Shown here piece by piece: positions 1-12,940 of a DNA stretch of 64,000 bases; positions within the stretch are counted from its first letter, which is position 1; each line of letters begins with the position of its first letter. The stretch is taken from the NCBI GenBank assembly GCA_951217055.1, contig OX578276.1:121838979-121902978 (forward strand), written 5' to 3'. The stretch comes from Gerris lacustris (lineage: Eukaryota > Arthropoda > Insecta > Hemiptera > Gerridae). The translations under genes and the position numbers were made by a program. The notes beneath the pieces are model-generated. The model was not told the origin of the DNA. It ran no database searches and worked only from the letters and a program-made list of their open reading frames with translations.

Positions 1-3000
1 CCCAGTCACTGCTACTTCAGTTATTCACAGTGCTCCGACCTCATCTAAGTTACACCAACGTCATCACATTGATTCTCATTACTTACCTAGTGCACCGCCT
101 ATGGATTGTAAGTAAAGTATAATTATAATAAATAAATAAATTTATGCTTATCCTATTATTATTTATTTTACTCCCTTATTTTATCAAATCATGTTTTCAA
201 AGCTATTTAAATCCAAAACGATATCATAGTTACTTTTACATTAATCATATGTACATAAATTGTCATTAGTGATGTTCTAAAGGTATGTCCACAGTAATTG
301 TAACTTTCCTCTTCCCTCTCAACTTGCGCTTCCTCTTTTCTTTTTTTAATGCCTCTTGAGGTATTCAATTCGTTGTACACACTTAATCATTCAAAGTTAC
401 TAGTCAAAGGACAACTTTTACTAGGTGTTAAGAATGATAGAGCCAGTCATTTCAAAGAAGAACACTCTTGTTCAAGATGCTATTTCACCTGAAATGAGGC
501 TATTGTTATGTTGAGGTATCTCGCTACCAGCGATTCACTAACCTCTTTGGCATATTTAAAAAGTGTCGAAGCAGAGCATAACTGTAATATTTCAAGTTTA
601 TAATTATATTATCTTACATCTTGTTTGTAAAATATACATGTGTATAATATTCATCAAAGTTAATTTAGTGTTTGGTTTTTTATTTAATTTTTTCTTATTT
701 TATGGCATTTTTTTGAACCGTTTTAATTGAAAATGAAGCTCCATTCAACTTGCATAGAGCATAATATAATAACACGTGCCTCTCGTTCATCACACCATGT
801 GCTATGAAGCAAGCCTTTGTTGAAAGAAAAGTTGTACCAGTGTGAACACACCTTTAAATCTCTGTAAGAAGCTTTGATACATTATAATATATTTTAATTT
901 TATTAATAAGAAAATGCTTGCCTTGTTTTAGTGGATACAGACAGTGAAATCGGAAGAGGAGAAGATGTAAAGAAAACACCTAAGAGACCATTTGCATGCC
1001 AGACCAATATGAGACTTCACAATTGGAACCAGAAGTCCCATATTAGGGGTGAAACCTGCTCTGTCTGCAACAAAAAGTATTTATAACTCTCTATTTTACT
1101 ATCTACCATAGATTTTGAATTATAAGCAAGGGTTATTACTGCAAGGTTGTAAGTGATAAATCAAAGATAAAGATTGGTTCATTCTTGGTAATGCTAATTA
1201 TTACATATAAATAGCATTACTCCCTAGAAAGCTAAAGGTTTCAGGTTCTATTCCAGGAAGAATTAATAAATTTTTAAACTTGACATGTGCAATAACAGCT
1301 ATAGAGTGTCTAGGGGCATCCAACCAATGTGTAATTGGATAGTATTAATTTATTTAAAAGTATTCTTATTTTACAGAATATTTCTTCATGAAGTAAAAAG
1401 GTTGGTTTTAGTTTATAATGTATTATAGATATTATCTGTAACAGATATTATCTAAAGAGATGTATTTGTTACAGTGGCCACTCACTTAACTTTTTTTTTA
1501 AACCTCTATTAATGACCTGAAATGTTTTACTCTTGGGTATGTACCAATATACTATACTATTTATTAATTTTTCACATTTTTATTGTTATTTTCTAATAAT
1601 TTGGTATTGTGGTTTTGTCAGGATGAAGTTCTCTTCAGTAGCAGTGAAATGTTGTAACTGTAAGGCAGTGGCTCACAGTATTTGTAAGCAGAGTGTGCCT
1701 TTACCCTGTGTACCAGTTGCACTCAAAACCCCAACCATCAAGACAACCAAGCCTGTAGGTTCACACCTTTTTAAATAATTATTTAATTAATCTTTTTTAT
1801 AATTTTGATTTAAGACAACTTTTCTATGCTGAAACAAATATCCATTACATCTGTAAGTAACTAATGACTTTGACATCTCCTTCTATTGTTCCTCCTCTTG
1901 CTTGAGCTTATCTTTATATTGATACTTAAGTTCAAAATACATCCTAATATATTTAATATATTTCTCATTGTGTATGACCTATGTTGCAGGGAAGTATTGA
2001 GGAGTATGTACCGGAGACAAGGCCGATGGTTCCAGCCCTGGTAGTGCACTGCATCAGAGAGATAGAGGCAAGAGGATTAAGTGAAGTTGGACTCTACCGT
2101 GTCCCTGGATCTGACAAGCTAGTCAAAACTCTAAAGCAACAGCTTATTAAGGTATGTTCACTGCATAAATGGAAAAAAAGGTGCAGATTTAATATTATAA
2201 CATGGAATGAAATTTTAAGAATATAAATATATAAGCAGGTAATAAAAATTGGTTGAAACTGCTAAGTTGGTACACTTATTTATATCTAATACAATTTAAT
2301 ATTTTAAATTACAGTAGAGTCTCGATAATCCGAGTTGGATGGGACCGGCACTAACTCGGATTACCGATAAACTCGGATTATTGGAAATTTAGGAAAAATG
2401 TGAATTCATTATTGAAAAATAATACTTACATTCATATTTAATTTTCATTAGGGTTTTAATAGAATTTCATCATATTCTGTTCCTAATCACAAAACTCTCT
2501 GTTACACACCTAACACCCGAGCAATTGTTTTCAGTGTCACACCATTACCTTTACGAAACAAAGCATCTACTTTCGCAGCACACGGAAGATTCGTCATGTT
2601 TTCGTTCACTCATAATTAAAATGTCACACGATGCTTTCGGTTAAAGATCTAACTTAGAACTGAAGAAGAAGAAACAAATTAATAGGCTTCCCTGAATTTG
2701 AATGTAAACACAGCTGCTCAGATAGGAAAGGAATTCCATGAAATCATGCAGATCCATTTTTACTAGCACTGTCCTACCCTGTCCTAATTGTGTTTAATTT
2801 AGGGAACCCTCTCCCTCTCCTTCTTTCCAAGAAGTCTAGTTGGACTCGGATTATTGGAAACTCAGATTATCGGAGCTCGGATTATTGGAAACTCAGATTA
2901 TCGGAGCTCGGATTATCGAGACTCTACTGTAATGTAAAATTTCTACTTCCTTCAACTCCTTCAAGACATTTATTTTATTTCTTAACTATTAAAATATGTG

Positions 3001-6000
3001 TATTTGTTCCAGGCAAAGGGAGTTGTGGTTTTGTCAGATGTTCCTGATATTCATGCTGTTTGTGGTTGTCTTAAAGAATTCTTGAGAAGTCTTAAGGAGC
3101 CACTGATTCCTCATAGTAAGTGGAAGGATTTTGCTGCTGCATCTGATATTCTTCATGCTGAAGTAAAGAAACAAAAGTTCCTTAGTATCCTGCAATCATT
3201 ACCTCAGCCAAATAGAGATACTCTTGCATACATTACTCTTCATTTGCAAAGGTATTACTTAATTATTTTCTTAGTTTTACTTATGTTCTGATTACTGTCC
3301 TTAAAGGACTGATGGATTAGACACATTTCTTTGATGGGATAAGGGTGAAACATGACTCACCTCTCTTGGCATTAAACCAATTAATTGGTGTTTATACAAT
3401 TTCCAGAGTGAGTTCTCATTATCTAAATCCTTTTTATTATTAGTTGTGTTATGGATTCTGAAAAAATGTCCCCCTCTTTTTTACTGATTCTCCCTCTATT
3501 ATTTCCTAAGTAGATTAGGTCTATAAGGAAGAAATAAAATATTAAAACTTCAATATTTTTGCTAATTTGTAAACATGCTTTATTGATTTAGTTAAAGCTT
3601 TTGACATGGTACCTTGTGGGGGCCATAAGGTACCATGGGTACTATATCAGGGCTCTTATTAAAGAAATCTTCTACCAGCGACAAAAAAAAATACAATACT
3701 TTTTTACCATTATGAAATATAGAATTTTTTAAAATAAACTTTTTTTTTTTAAAAAAAAAAAAAGTATTTTTACATTAAGGAAATTAATCAGATAGCATTC
3801 GGTCAATAATTTACTGTCTAATAAATTCCTTAATATAGTTTATTATTTTATAACTATAAGTAAGTGATATTGTTTTATTTTCAGAGTCGCAGCTTCCCCA
3901 GACTGTAAGATGCCTGTGGTTAATTTGTCAAAGATGTTTGGTCCTAGTATTATTGGTTACTTCAGTACTGATACTGATAACATGTACATGGAAACCAATA
4001 TTAGTAACAAGGTAATTTCTTGTACATATATTATTTCTTACTTAGCACCATACAGTCTGATATTGGCTAAATAATATTAGTTCTAGGATAATCCATTATG
4101 TAGGTTTCTGCTGCTGGGACTCATCATAACAATCGATGGTCTCCAGTGAAGGCAGCATCATTAAGAATGTAAAGTCTAATGTTTCATTTCCTTTACTGTA
4201 AGCATCTCTATGGATGTTTGAACATCGTGTAGTTGACTTTAAGCAACATCCAACTGAAATTACTAAACTTAGATATTCTATAATATATCTATCATATTAT
4301 GTTTTACTTTTAATAAATATAAGAAAATACTGCTTTAGAAAATGCTTCCTGAAGGGGAAGTAAACAGTTTTTTTTTCATATTGGGGAGGCAAAGTCTTGA
4401 TGAATTAGACCAACAGGCTTCCTATGCGCACGTTATGGGTTGTGACTTGACACTCAGATAGGCCTATGTGAGAAAAAAAAACACTAGGAGGTTATCCTAA
4501 CGCCCCTCTACCAGTGATATTTCTATTTGCACAGTTGGCCCAATTTATAAGTCAAAATCCTGTCCTTTCATTGTCCCCCCCCCCCCCCCCCAGTTTTTCG
4601 ATATCAAAAGTCACAAATCCTTTTGTGGTACCATGGACATGGTCTACACTAGAAAAATAATTTTCTACTAAATTGTTTGGACTAAATAGTTATGACCAAT
4701 TCAGTTAGTTTTTATGCTGGGTTTTTACCTAAGCATACTTCAGAAAGCATACGTCAGAAAGCAAAAGTATTGAATTTATTTCTAGCTTAACACTTTGAGG
4801 ACAAGATGTAAATTCCCCTACTCTTATCAAAAACTATAAATTTATCATTGGTTGGATATCCAAAAATTCGAAGTAGTGTTTTTAATATTTTCTTACTTCT
4901 CATGATATATAAGTTTGAAAAAATGTAACTATTTTTTTTTTTCTCACACTTTTTCCCTCTCTGCTTAAGTGTGCTGCTGAGGCAGCAGTGTTTTTTTTAT
5001 ATAGAATTCAAAGTGCGACAATATCGGCATACAACGTTTAATAATGTTTTAGTGCAGTGTAATTGCTGTTAAGAATTCAAGTAACTTTTAACATAATTTT
5101 AATTATCACCTTTTGTATTACTATACATATATATTTGATTTTGTAACTAACTGAACACTAGCAATCTGTATGTACTAATAACTAATAATAATTTATACTA
5201 ATAACCAAGCCCTGAGAGAGCTTCAAGAGGGCCCGAGCCCAACTCATTTCGAGGAGCCCATGTTCCTCCGTTTCGTAAAGTAAGGAAATTCAGTGGTATC
5301 TTTAAATTTAGTTTGAACTTGTAAGCATCTTCTAATTTTCTATTATTATTTAAGTATTAGAAAATTGGTATACATTTAATACATACCAGTAACTTTTATG
5401 ATATTATTTTAGGTGATGGCTGATTTTTTGCTGCTACCATCTGAGTATTGGGAGGATATTCTCTATTCAGAAAACAATGAAAACCAGGCTCCAGCGCCAG
5501 TAGATCCTGTTAAAACTCCATCACAGAGCAGTCTTCTTGGTTTCTTCTCTAACTCTACATCCAGTGTCAAGTAAGTTGACATTAGATTTGTTAAATTAAT
5601 AAGCAACTATATGATGTACAAATTATATAATAAACTCACAAAAATATACTTAATAGTTTTTTAAAAAGTTGATTAGTTTTTATGTAAAAAGAAAATCAAC
5701 AGCTGTAATTAATTTATTGAAGCGAACTTCATGCATTCAACAAAATATGTATTATGTCTGTCTGTCTCAGTAATGTATGCACGTGGGACAATAACTTAAG
5801 TAAAAGTTGGCTAATTTAATTGAATTTACATTTTACTAATGCTTATGCTAAGTTTGTGGATAGCGTTATTAGTCCAAGTGTCTGCACATGAACGCTCATG
5901 TAAGTATGAGCTTCAAATTTGGATGGAAATTTTAGGATGGGAAATGGTTCTGCCATCATCTGATCGATGTGATAAACCTTTTTGCATCGAATTTAAGGCA

Positions 6001-7974
6001 AAACCTAATTTTGAGAATCTAATTGGTAAAAAAAAATTATATTTAAGAACCCCTTCAATAGTTTTAATATAATTACAAGTTTGATTTTTATCATTAAAAT
6101 AAACATAGGTTAATTTAGTCACACATTAAAATTAATTTAATCAAAAACAGTGGAATGGAATTGCTTGAAGAGAAGTCGTCTTTCCATGGTTGAATTAGCT
6201 TTAAAACTGACAAACTTTTGAAATTGAAACAGAAATGAAATGTTGGGGATTCTTATAATTGAATAATTGGAAACAGTGAAGTAAAGAATCACAAGCTTTC
6301 CGCGAATACTGAAACTAGCTGTCGGTAACTTTTTTTCTTCTGTTTTACATTTAACTTAACCCTGTAGCACTTGCTTGATGTGAGCACACCGCTACATTTT
6401 TAGGAAAAATTTAAACAACACCTAGGAATACTTTTTTGTCAGCTTTCCACGTTCTAAGAAGGTCTTTTCCCATAATAAATTTATTCAGAAGAAAGTGTAT
6501 CTTAATTCTCTGGGGAGATAACCTAGCGTTTTTATTCTATGACTTCAATACACCAATTTAAGACACCTTCGAATAAAAGACCCACTGTATTTTTAAGTGC
6601 TCATAACTATGAAAAAAAAATATGTGTGGTGTCGCGGGACACCTGGTAGGAACGAAGTTCCTTACAGATTTCATTAAATATAAATTATAAAATCACACTA
6701 AGTACGTATACGTTGCTAACTACTTATACATGGCAGAGTTAGAAAAGAGACAAAATTAAAAGTAACAAACTGTTTGTACCTAAAGAAGAAAGCTGATCAT
6801 GATGACTTTATAGTTAAAGAGTGTTTGTTAAAGGATGTTGGATTGAAATAGGACTGTTTTCTACCTACCCGGCCTATTAATTTAAAATATTATAAAATAT
6901 ATCTCTTCCCTACTCTGAAGCTTCTGCTTGTATCCGGTTGAAATTTTACATGCCCTTTTTAATTCTACTTTAGACAATGTGTAAGAAGTTTTATTAAAAT
7001 CGTTATACGTTAGAACGGAAGATATCGGTAAAAACGTTGTTTTCTTTATTTTAAACGTTTGGGTCCACTTTAATAAATTTAGCGATCTTTATTACTTCAT
7101 AACAGTGTCGGTGTTCGTTTTACTAAAAAAAAAATATATATATTTAAAAAAGTTGTTTGTCTCATTAAATAGATGAAGTTAGAATTTTTTCTTGGATTAA
7201 GTATGCAGTATTATAATAATATATCTAATATATTGAAATAAGCGTCAGCACAGATCAATTTTACTTTTAACAAGACCGTGATTATATTTTATATATTTAT
7301 AAAACCAAGTGACATTTTGACATATAACAAAAATAAACAAAACAAGTCAAGGAACAGGCTTCCTTAATAACATTTTTTCCCGTCTTTTTGAAGCTAACGT
7401 TTACGCGAGCGTTGGGCGTGAACGCTTGGGGAGTTTTCCAACGAACTCAGCCTGGGCATTGGTAAAATGAACATGTGTGCCAAATTTCAACTAACTCGGT
7501 GATCTTTTACTCAAGTTATCGTCATCGGTAGATTTTGTGACGAATTTTGCGTGACGGTTATTTTTGTGAAGGTGATTTTGGTCGTTTTTTTCGGATTCAC
7601 TCCCGGGCTCCAGAACGTGCCATAAGGAACTTTGTTCCAAAAAGTGCCTCTTAAATTCGATCCAATACAGTATATGAAGTATTGTTCAACCATAAATAGT
7701 CAAGGTGTCCAACAGCCTTGAATTTCATGAATTATGCTTGAATTTTTAGGATGCTTGAAAAAACCTTGAAATATGCTTGAATTTTGAAAAAATCAGGAAT
7801 TTTAAAGTGATAATAAATTAATTATAAAGTAATGCGGGTGCATTACTTTCTGCAATTGAACCTATGTATTTTTGTCATTAGTGTTCTTTATCATTAAATT
7901 GTCAGTGATAAATTAATATTTGTATTTATTGTTACAGGACTGTGAGGAAATTCAAGTTTTTTGATACGCCTTGA
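1..7974 (+). CDS. RacGAP1: RacGAP1 / MgcRacGAP (tumbleweed), 3' part, 8 exons
   Basis: Exons seen: <1-107, 932-1076, 1622-1754, 1990-2151, 3013-3251, 3885-4011, 5413-5570 and 7938-7974 (TGA). All junctions are GT-AG and all phases agree, giving 368 residues. Residues ~52-103 form a C1 zinc finger with exact H-X12-C-X2-C ... C-X2-C-X4-H-X2-C-X7-C spacing. The RhoGAP domain follows: GLYRVPGS holds the arginine finger, then FLRSLKEPLIP, then MPVVNLSKMFGPSIIG with the conserved Asn. The C terminus is a short basic and aromatic tail (...KFKFFDTP). In this family the protein is half of centralspindlin; it stimulates GTP hydrolysis by Rho-family GTPases and is needed for cytokinesis, and the C1 domain contacts membrane. 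The N-terminal coiled coil that binds the kinesin partner would lie left of the window. C1 plus RhoGAP in this order argues against other RhoGAPs such as chimaerins, though chimaerin remains the main alternative. Confidence 0.93.
2312..2929. mobile_element. pogo/Tigger-like MITE in RacGAP1 intron
   Basis: Terminal inverted repeats CAGTAGAGTCTCGATAATCC (left) and its near-exact complement (right, ending 2929) are flanked by TA on both sides, the Tc1/mariner-pogo target duplication. The 618-bp body has no transposase. Next to each end the motif CTCGGATTAT(T/C)G repeats several times, as subterminal sites do in pogo relatives. A lone matching end (GGATAATCGACGCTCTACTG) survives near 27141-27160. 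Confidence 0.85.
3576..3620 (+). pseudogene. fossil of a LINE reverse transcriptase motif
   Basis: In RacGAP1 intron 5 a short open stretch reads FIDLVKAFDMVP, very like the (F/Y)xDFSKAFDxV motif of non-LTR reverse transcriptases. Nothing coding continues on either side, so this is at most a tiny remnant. Confidence 0.4.
6610..7640. repeat. interspersed ~1-kb repeat in RacGAP1 intron 7
   Basis: The stretch beginning with GTGTCGCGGGACACCTGG and GGAACGAAGTTCC matches 20400-21060 at long stretches, for example ACATGGCAGAGTTAGAAAAG against ACATGGCGGAGTTAGAAAAG, and the CCTACCCGGCCTA segment. No reading frame was found. It lies in an intron here and inside the hAT-like element at 18.6-21.4 kb. 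Confidence 0.7.
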
Positions 7975-8692
7975 ACACTTTCAACTTATAATATTTATTA
8001 CTTTAAAATAGGGTGAAGGAAAACTTAAGTTGATTTATTAATATCAAACTAATTAATTGGATATATATATTTTAAGTCTCTCTGGAAACTGAGAAAATAT
8101 AAATATGTTATATTATAATATGTAAACACTAATCTTATTCCCCTGAGATTTGAAAGCTATTCGTTGTAAAATAAAATTAGCCTACATGAAATACACATCA
8201 CTACAAATAAGTTCAAGTTCCAGCAATGGAATTTTATTTGTACTTTTTAAAATGCAATTTCTCTCAAATAGAAATTAAATTATTCTTAATTTTTAATCCT
8301 TTTACAGGAAAAATAATTGTTATAAAATTATGTCTCAAAGTGTAGGATTAAATTCCTTCATGTAATATTTCCTCTCATGTATGTATGTACACACAATTTT
8401 TTTTACTTTTTAAATCTACTTACCTGATTTTTTATTAAATTTATACAGCAATATTTATAAGATAATTCTAATTTAATTTATTGCTCTTGAGTTTATTGTC
8501 CTTATCATTTGTTGACAATATTATAATTTAGTAAACCAGTTCATCATCCTCTAAAATGTAGTGTACATGTTATGCAGTTTTAATACTAAAAATAAAAATC
8601 AGCAATTCTGCTTTAGTTAAAAACTTATATGCTCGACACAATAAATATCGAAATGTGTCTTTAGTTATGAAACATATTTTGTAAATATCCCA
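7975..8692 (+). other. RacGAP1 3' UTR candidate region
   Basis: AT-rich non-coding sequence after the RacGAP1 stop. The first AATAAA-type hexamers are near 8590 (AAAAATAAAAATC) and at 8640 (ACAATAAATATC). Which of them is used cannot be told from sequence alone. Confidence 0.4.
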
Positions 8693-9188
8693 AGTGATTT
8701 ATAACATTTTAAATGAATTAAAAAAACAAACTTGATAACATCAACCTATAATGACTAATTAGAGTATTGTAATTATATCAATTTTACTCTAAGGCCAATA
8801 GCATTACTTGTTTTGGCTGAATTAGGTGTTTTTTAACTTTTCACATGAGTTGACTATTGCTAAGTTGTTGGTCAAGCATCTACCGATATACCATTTTAAA
8901 ATTCCTATTCTTTCTTTTGTAAATCACAATGATAAGAAATAGTGATTTATAACATTTTAAATGAATTAAAAAAACAAACTTGATAACATCAACCTATAAT
9001 GACTAATTAGAGTATTGTAATTATATCAATTTTACTCTAAGGCCAATAGCATTACTTGTTTTGGCTGAATTAGGTGTTTTTTAACTTTTCACATGAGTTG
9101 ACTATTGCTAAGTTGTTGGTCAAGCATCTACCGATATACCATTTTAAAATTCCTATTCTTTCTTTTGTAAATCACAATGATAAGAAAT
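8693..9188. repeat. perfect 248-bp tandem duplication
   Basis: Bases 8693-8940 and 8941-9188 read identically over all 248 positions, head to tail, with no spacer. The unit is non-coding AT-rich sequence downstream of RacGAP1. Perfect identity means a very recent duplication or an assembly artefact. Confidence 0.95.
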
Positions 9189-10670
9189 AGATTCAGATGT
9201 GGAAAATAGAATACTAAGAAGATAACAGATTATTCAATAGTTTGGCACTTAAAATTTTCAATTACATCAATTATTAACAAATTTCACTTGCAATTATTCT
9301 TTGTATAATGTCTATATCAATTCTCTTCACCATTTTCTGACTAACAGTCACCCAATAATGGGTAAAGTTATTTATAATAACAATAAACAAGTCAGTTATA
9401 AGCTAGTAATATGAAAATTGTTTTTTTTAATTAATAAATAAAACCAGCTATAACAAAGTAAAGGTTATTTTGCTGCACATTATACCTTATTAAGGTATTG
9501 ATAAGCTTGATCAGTTCCAAAAAGTTATCAGCTGAACAATTTTTTTTCTTCAAATCCACAAAATCTTGGTAGAAGTTACCAACTTTAAAAAAATTGTCTT
9601 ACGTTGTGCACTTCATTTAAAAATTAATTAAATACTCGTCTTCACTATCCTCTGGTTTTTAATTTAATTGAGAGTGGCTAAAGGCCAAGCAAACAGGTTA
9701 ATGTATGTATTACATTTTAAATTAATATTTTTAGGCCTTGTTACTTAAGTATTAAATCCTAAATACCTCAAGGGAAACCCAAAATCATAATCTCCTTATA
9801 TGTTAGTTTTAATAAAGTAATATTTTATACTGTAATTTTGATAAAACTAGGAAAATTAACTATGCTCTCTTTTTTATTTATTTATTTAATGTAATTAATT
9901 ACCTTTATGAATCACATATCAAATTGATGATTTGTCACATTACATATAATTGTGTTTTTATTTTTATATTTGCGTTTATATTTTTTTTAATGTCTCTTCG
10001 TTTTTATTGTGCACTTTTTTTGTTTACCTCATATTTTTATTGCTCTCTTTTAATATTAATTATAAAGTATTAATTACTTTTTTTTACTATATTTTTGTCT
10101 CTCTTATTTTATTTTATGTTTTTATTTTTGTTTACTTATTGTTGTATATGTTTTTTTTTAAATCTTAAAGCATGTAATTTTATTTTTAAATTTAAATGTA
10201 TTTTTCAGAATCTCTTATTTGATCTGTTTATGTTTCACTAATCCATACATTGTATTCATTCATATTCAAGAAACAAACGTCATAAAATGTAAAATAATGA
10301 AGAATGCTATGACGCCTATAATTAGATTTATTATGCTAAGAAAGGATTCAATTAATTACATGAATGAAGATGATGGGATTATTCATATTTTAATTTTTTT
10401 TTAGTATTAAGAAATTAAGTAAAAAGAACAATGGTTCTGAGTCAATTGCAAGTAGTGTAGAGTAATATTCATGATTTGCTCTATGAACTCTATCCATTTA
10501 TGTAATAAAAAGAATATGGTATATGGAATGTGCTGGCCTTATTTCTTTCTTTTTTTTTTACATATAGGTGTTATGAAATTAGTCACAGTAATAGGGCAAG
10601 AAACCCAACCATTATCAAGGTGCTGGGCTATTAATAATGAATAAATAACTTATTACAGTTGACTGCATAA
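9189..10670. other. AT-rich intergenic stretch, nothing recognised
   Basis: Very AT-rich, with runs of T and simple sequence. The open frames here, such as 9950-10168, are low-complexity Phe/Tyr/Leu strings made by T-rich DNA. No gene, RNA or element end could be supported. Confidence 0.6.
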
Positions 10671-10674
10671 GTTT

Positions 10675-11138
10675 AAAGGCGAAGATACACATGCCGTCAA
10701 ATTGGGGAAGTAGCTTGTATGCCAAAAGAAGGTATTAGCCAGTAACTGGCATGCTAAAGATTTTTATTTATTCAGTAGCAAGTAAAATTGCATGCAAGCT
10801 GATTCGTGGCACTATTTAAACACAAACTCAGAAGTTTTCTTAAGAACTGTCATTAATTTTATTAACACACAAAACAATAAATAAATAACGCAATGTTTAC
10901 GTCCTCAATCGGTGGCAGCCAGCTACTGGAATGACCGCCCTTGTAGCACATGTGTTTACACATTCCTTTTGGCATGCGGTTTATAGCCCCCACCCCACCA
11001 CTTGTTCGTTGCATGCCAAAAAATCAAATCTCGTGCAATCTGCTTGCTTGCCAGCTACTGGCATGCCATTTAACATATACACGTGCAAGTAGCTGGCATG
11101 TTTTTGTTCAAGCTACAGGCATGTGTATCTCCGCCTTA
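10675..11138. mobile_element. MITE with GGCATG-rich interior
   Basis: The ends AAGGCGAAGATACACATGCC (10677-) and GGCATGTGTATCTCCGCCTT form near-perfect inverted repeats. The motif AGCTACTGGCATGCC and variants recur six or more times inside, on both strands. No coding capacity. The exact target duplication is unclear. Confidence 0.7.
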
Positions 11139-11290
11139 AATGTATGATTAAAATTACAATTGTGGTTGTAAATTTCATTTGTAAGCTCTGCAGTTGCTCT
11201 GTATGCATTTGTTGTTAGAGCAGTGTCAGTGTTGTGTGGTGGAAAGTAGTAATGGGAGTAAAGTAGTGGGTTTCCAACCCACTACTACAT

Positions 11291-11806
11291 AGCAAACAAT
11301 TACTATGTTCACACATCGTTATAAAAGCGTTTTAGATCCAATTCGTTTTTAAAACGATACGTGTTCACACTACAAAAAATACAGGTGATTGAAATTTTTT
11401 TTTTTTGATATCTCATAACAGTGACATCGCGTGTAAAACCTTCTTTAATGTGCCCTCAAATTTTTACATTTTTTTCTTATTTACAAGTTATTAAAACTTT
11501 TTACAGGTTCTTTAGCATTAACTTTTTTTTCAAAACGATTTTGAAGATTTAAAAAAAAAAAAAATAAATAAATTTAAAGCTCACAAAAACACACCTAAAA
11601 AATTGGAAAAGAGTAAAATAACCTGATATCTCTAAATAACCTCTTCGACCTATTCATACACTACAGTATGAATACGATCCCCATTTTGATCACCTACTTT
11701 TGGTGGAAGGGATTTGAACCGATATGATATGTCATTCTCAGCGTTTTGAACTAGCGGATCGTTTTCAAAATTGTTTCCAAAATGATGTGTGAACGTAGTA
11801 ACTGTT
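11291..11806. mobile_element. MITE with TTCACACATC ends
   Basis: The left end TTACTATGTTCACACATCGT and the right end, which reads TTACTACGTTCACACATCAT on the other strand, are inverted repeats. They continue imperfectly inward around the GATCC/GCGTTTT motifs. There is no transposase, and the superfamily is unresolved. Confidence 0.6.
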
Positions 11807-12249
11807 AGTTGTGATTTACAGTGGTAGAGACCTGCCCTGGTACAAATATTCCACCAGAAAATCTTTTGTAAAAAAAAGATAAAAAAATATTCCACCAAAA
11901 AAAAAAAAAAAAAAAATTAACTATTGATTATCAAATATTGGTTCATTGTAAAAGAAGGTATCATCATACTTCTAAAGAAAAACTAATGCAGTTAGTGGCC
12001 TAGTGAGGACGCAAAAGCTCTTTAGGTATGATCTTCTTTTATTCATGATATCCTCTCTTAAGAATATAAAACTAGTCTTATCACGATAAAGAAAAACCTA
12101 TCTATACTTCTCACAATTCTTATAATAATGTTCCATTCTAATCTTAAACGGATCTGATTCAATGTCTCTCTTGAAGTTTTTTTAAAACTTAAATTTTATT
12201 ATTTTTATTATTATTAAGTTCTTATTATATATTGAATTCAGTATATTTT

Positions 12250-12940
12250 GATTATCACACTTTTGGGCTGTGTTTGTGAACAATTTGTTAATTTGAATAA
12301 CTAATATAATAGTCCACAGGCCACCATAAGAAGTGAGTCGCTGATGATAAAGTTTTCTTACCTTATGGAATCGCTTATTTATGCCTTGTCCACCGATGAA
12401 TTGGGTATATGGCAACTGGGCGCTGGGCCATTTCTTTTTTGTTGACATGCCAAACTTGCCCTTCTGCGGGAACATTGAAAAGAGATAGATAAAGTTTTGA
12501 TTTTCACAGGATCGTTTAATTAAATTATTTAAAAAACAGTGGTAAAGGTGGTCACCGATATGAGTGGGCCGTTTTCTTTTGAACGTCCCCGTAGAGCGAT
12601 ATGTTTGGGGCGGTGGACACCCCAAACGGCCCACTCTTATCGGTGGCCACCTTTACCACTGTTTTTTAAATCATTTAATTAAACGATCCTGTGAAAATCA
12701 AAACATTATCTATCTCTTTTCAATGTTCCCGCAGAAGGGCAAGTTTGGCATGCCAACAAAAAAGAAATGGCCCAGCTCCCAGTTGCCATATACCCAATTC
12801 ATCGGTGGACACGGCATAAATAAGAGATTCCATAAGGTAAGAAAACTTTATCAATCAGCGACTCACTTCTTATGGTGGCCTGTGGACTATAAGTTATTAC
12901 TAAATTAGTGTAAACAATTTTTGTGATAATAAAAGTTGAT
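12250..12940. repeat. large palindrome with exon-like open arms
   Basis: Two arms of about 320 bp (about 12250-12574 and 12624-12940) are inverted copies at high identity around a ~50-bp spacer. Each arm holds an open stretch bounded by a CCCGCAG acceptor and an AAG|GTAAGA donor. In the right arm it encodes KGKFGMPTKKKWPSSQLPYT and continues to KRFHK; the left arm has a few substitutions. It does not match a family I recognise. It could be an exon caught in a fold-back duplication, or a MITE that mimics one. Confidence 0.65.

Noticed and set aside
5839..6072. 77-codon frame with a signal-peptide-like start
   Set aside because: It lies within RacGAP1 intron 7, lacks any support and is overlapped by an antisense frame of similar length.
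9950..10168. 72-codon open frame that looks like membrane helices
   Set aside because: T-rich DNA always gives Phe/Leu/Tyr strings; no splice signals or family pattern.
12182..12634. 150-codon minus-strand open frame and the matching plus-strand frame at 12564-12908
   Set aside because: They run through both sides of the palindrome, including the non-coding flanks. Only the short splice-bounded part inside each arm deserves attention.
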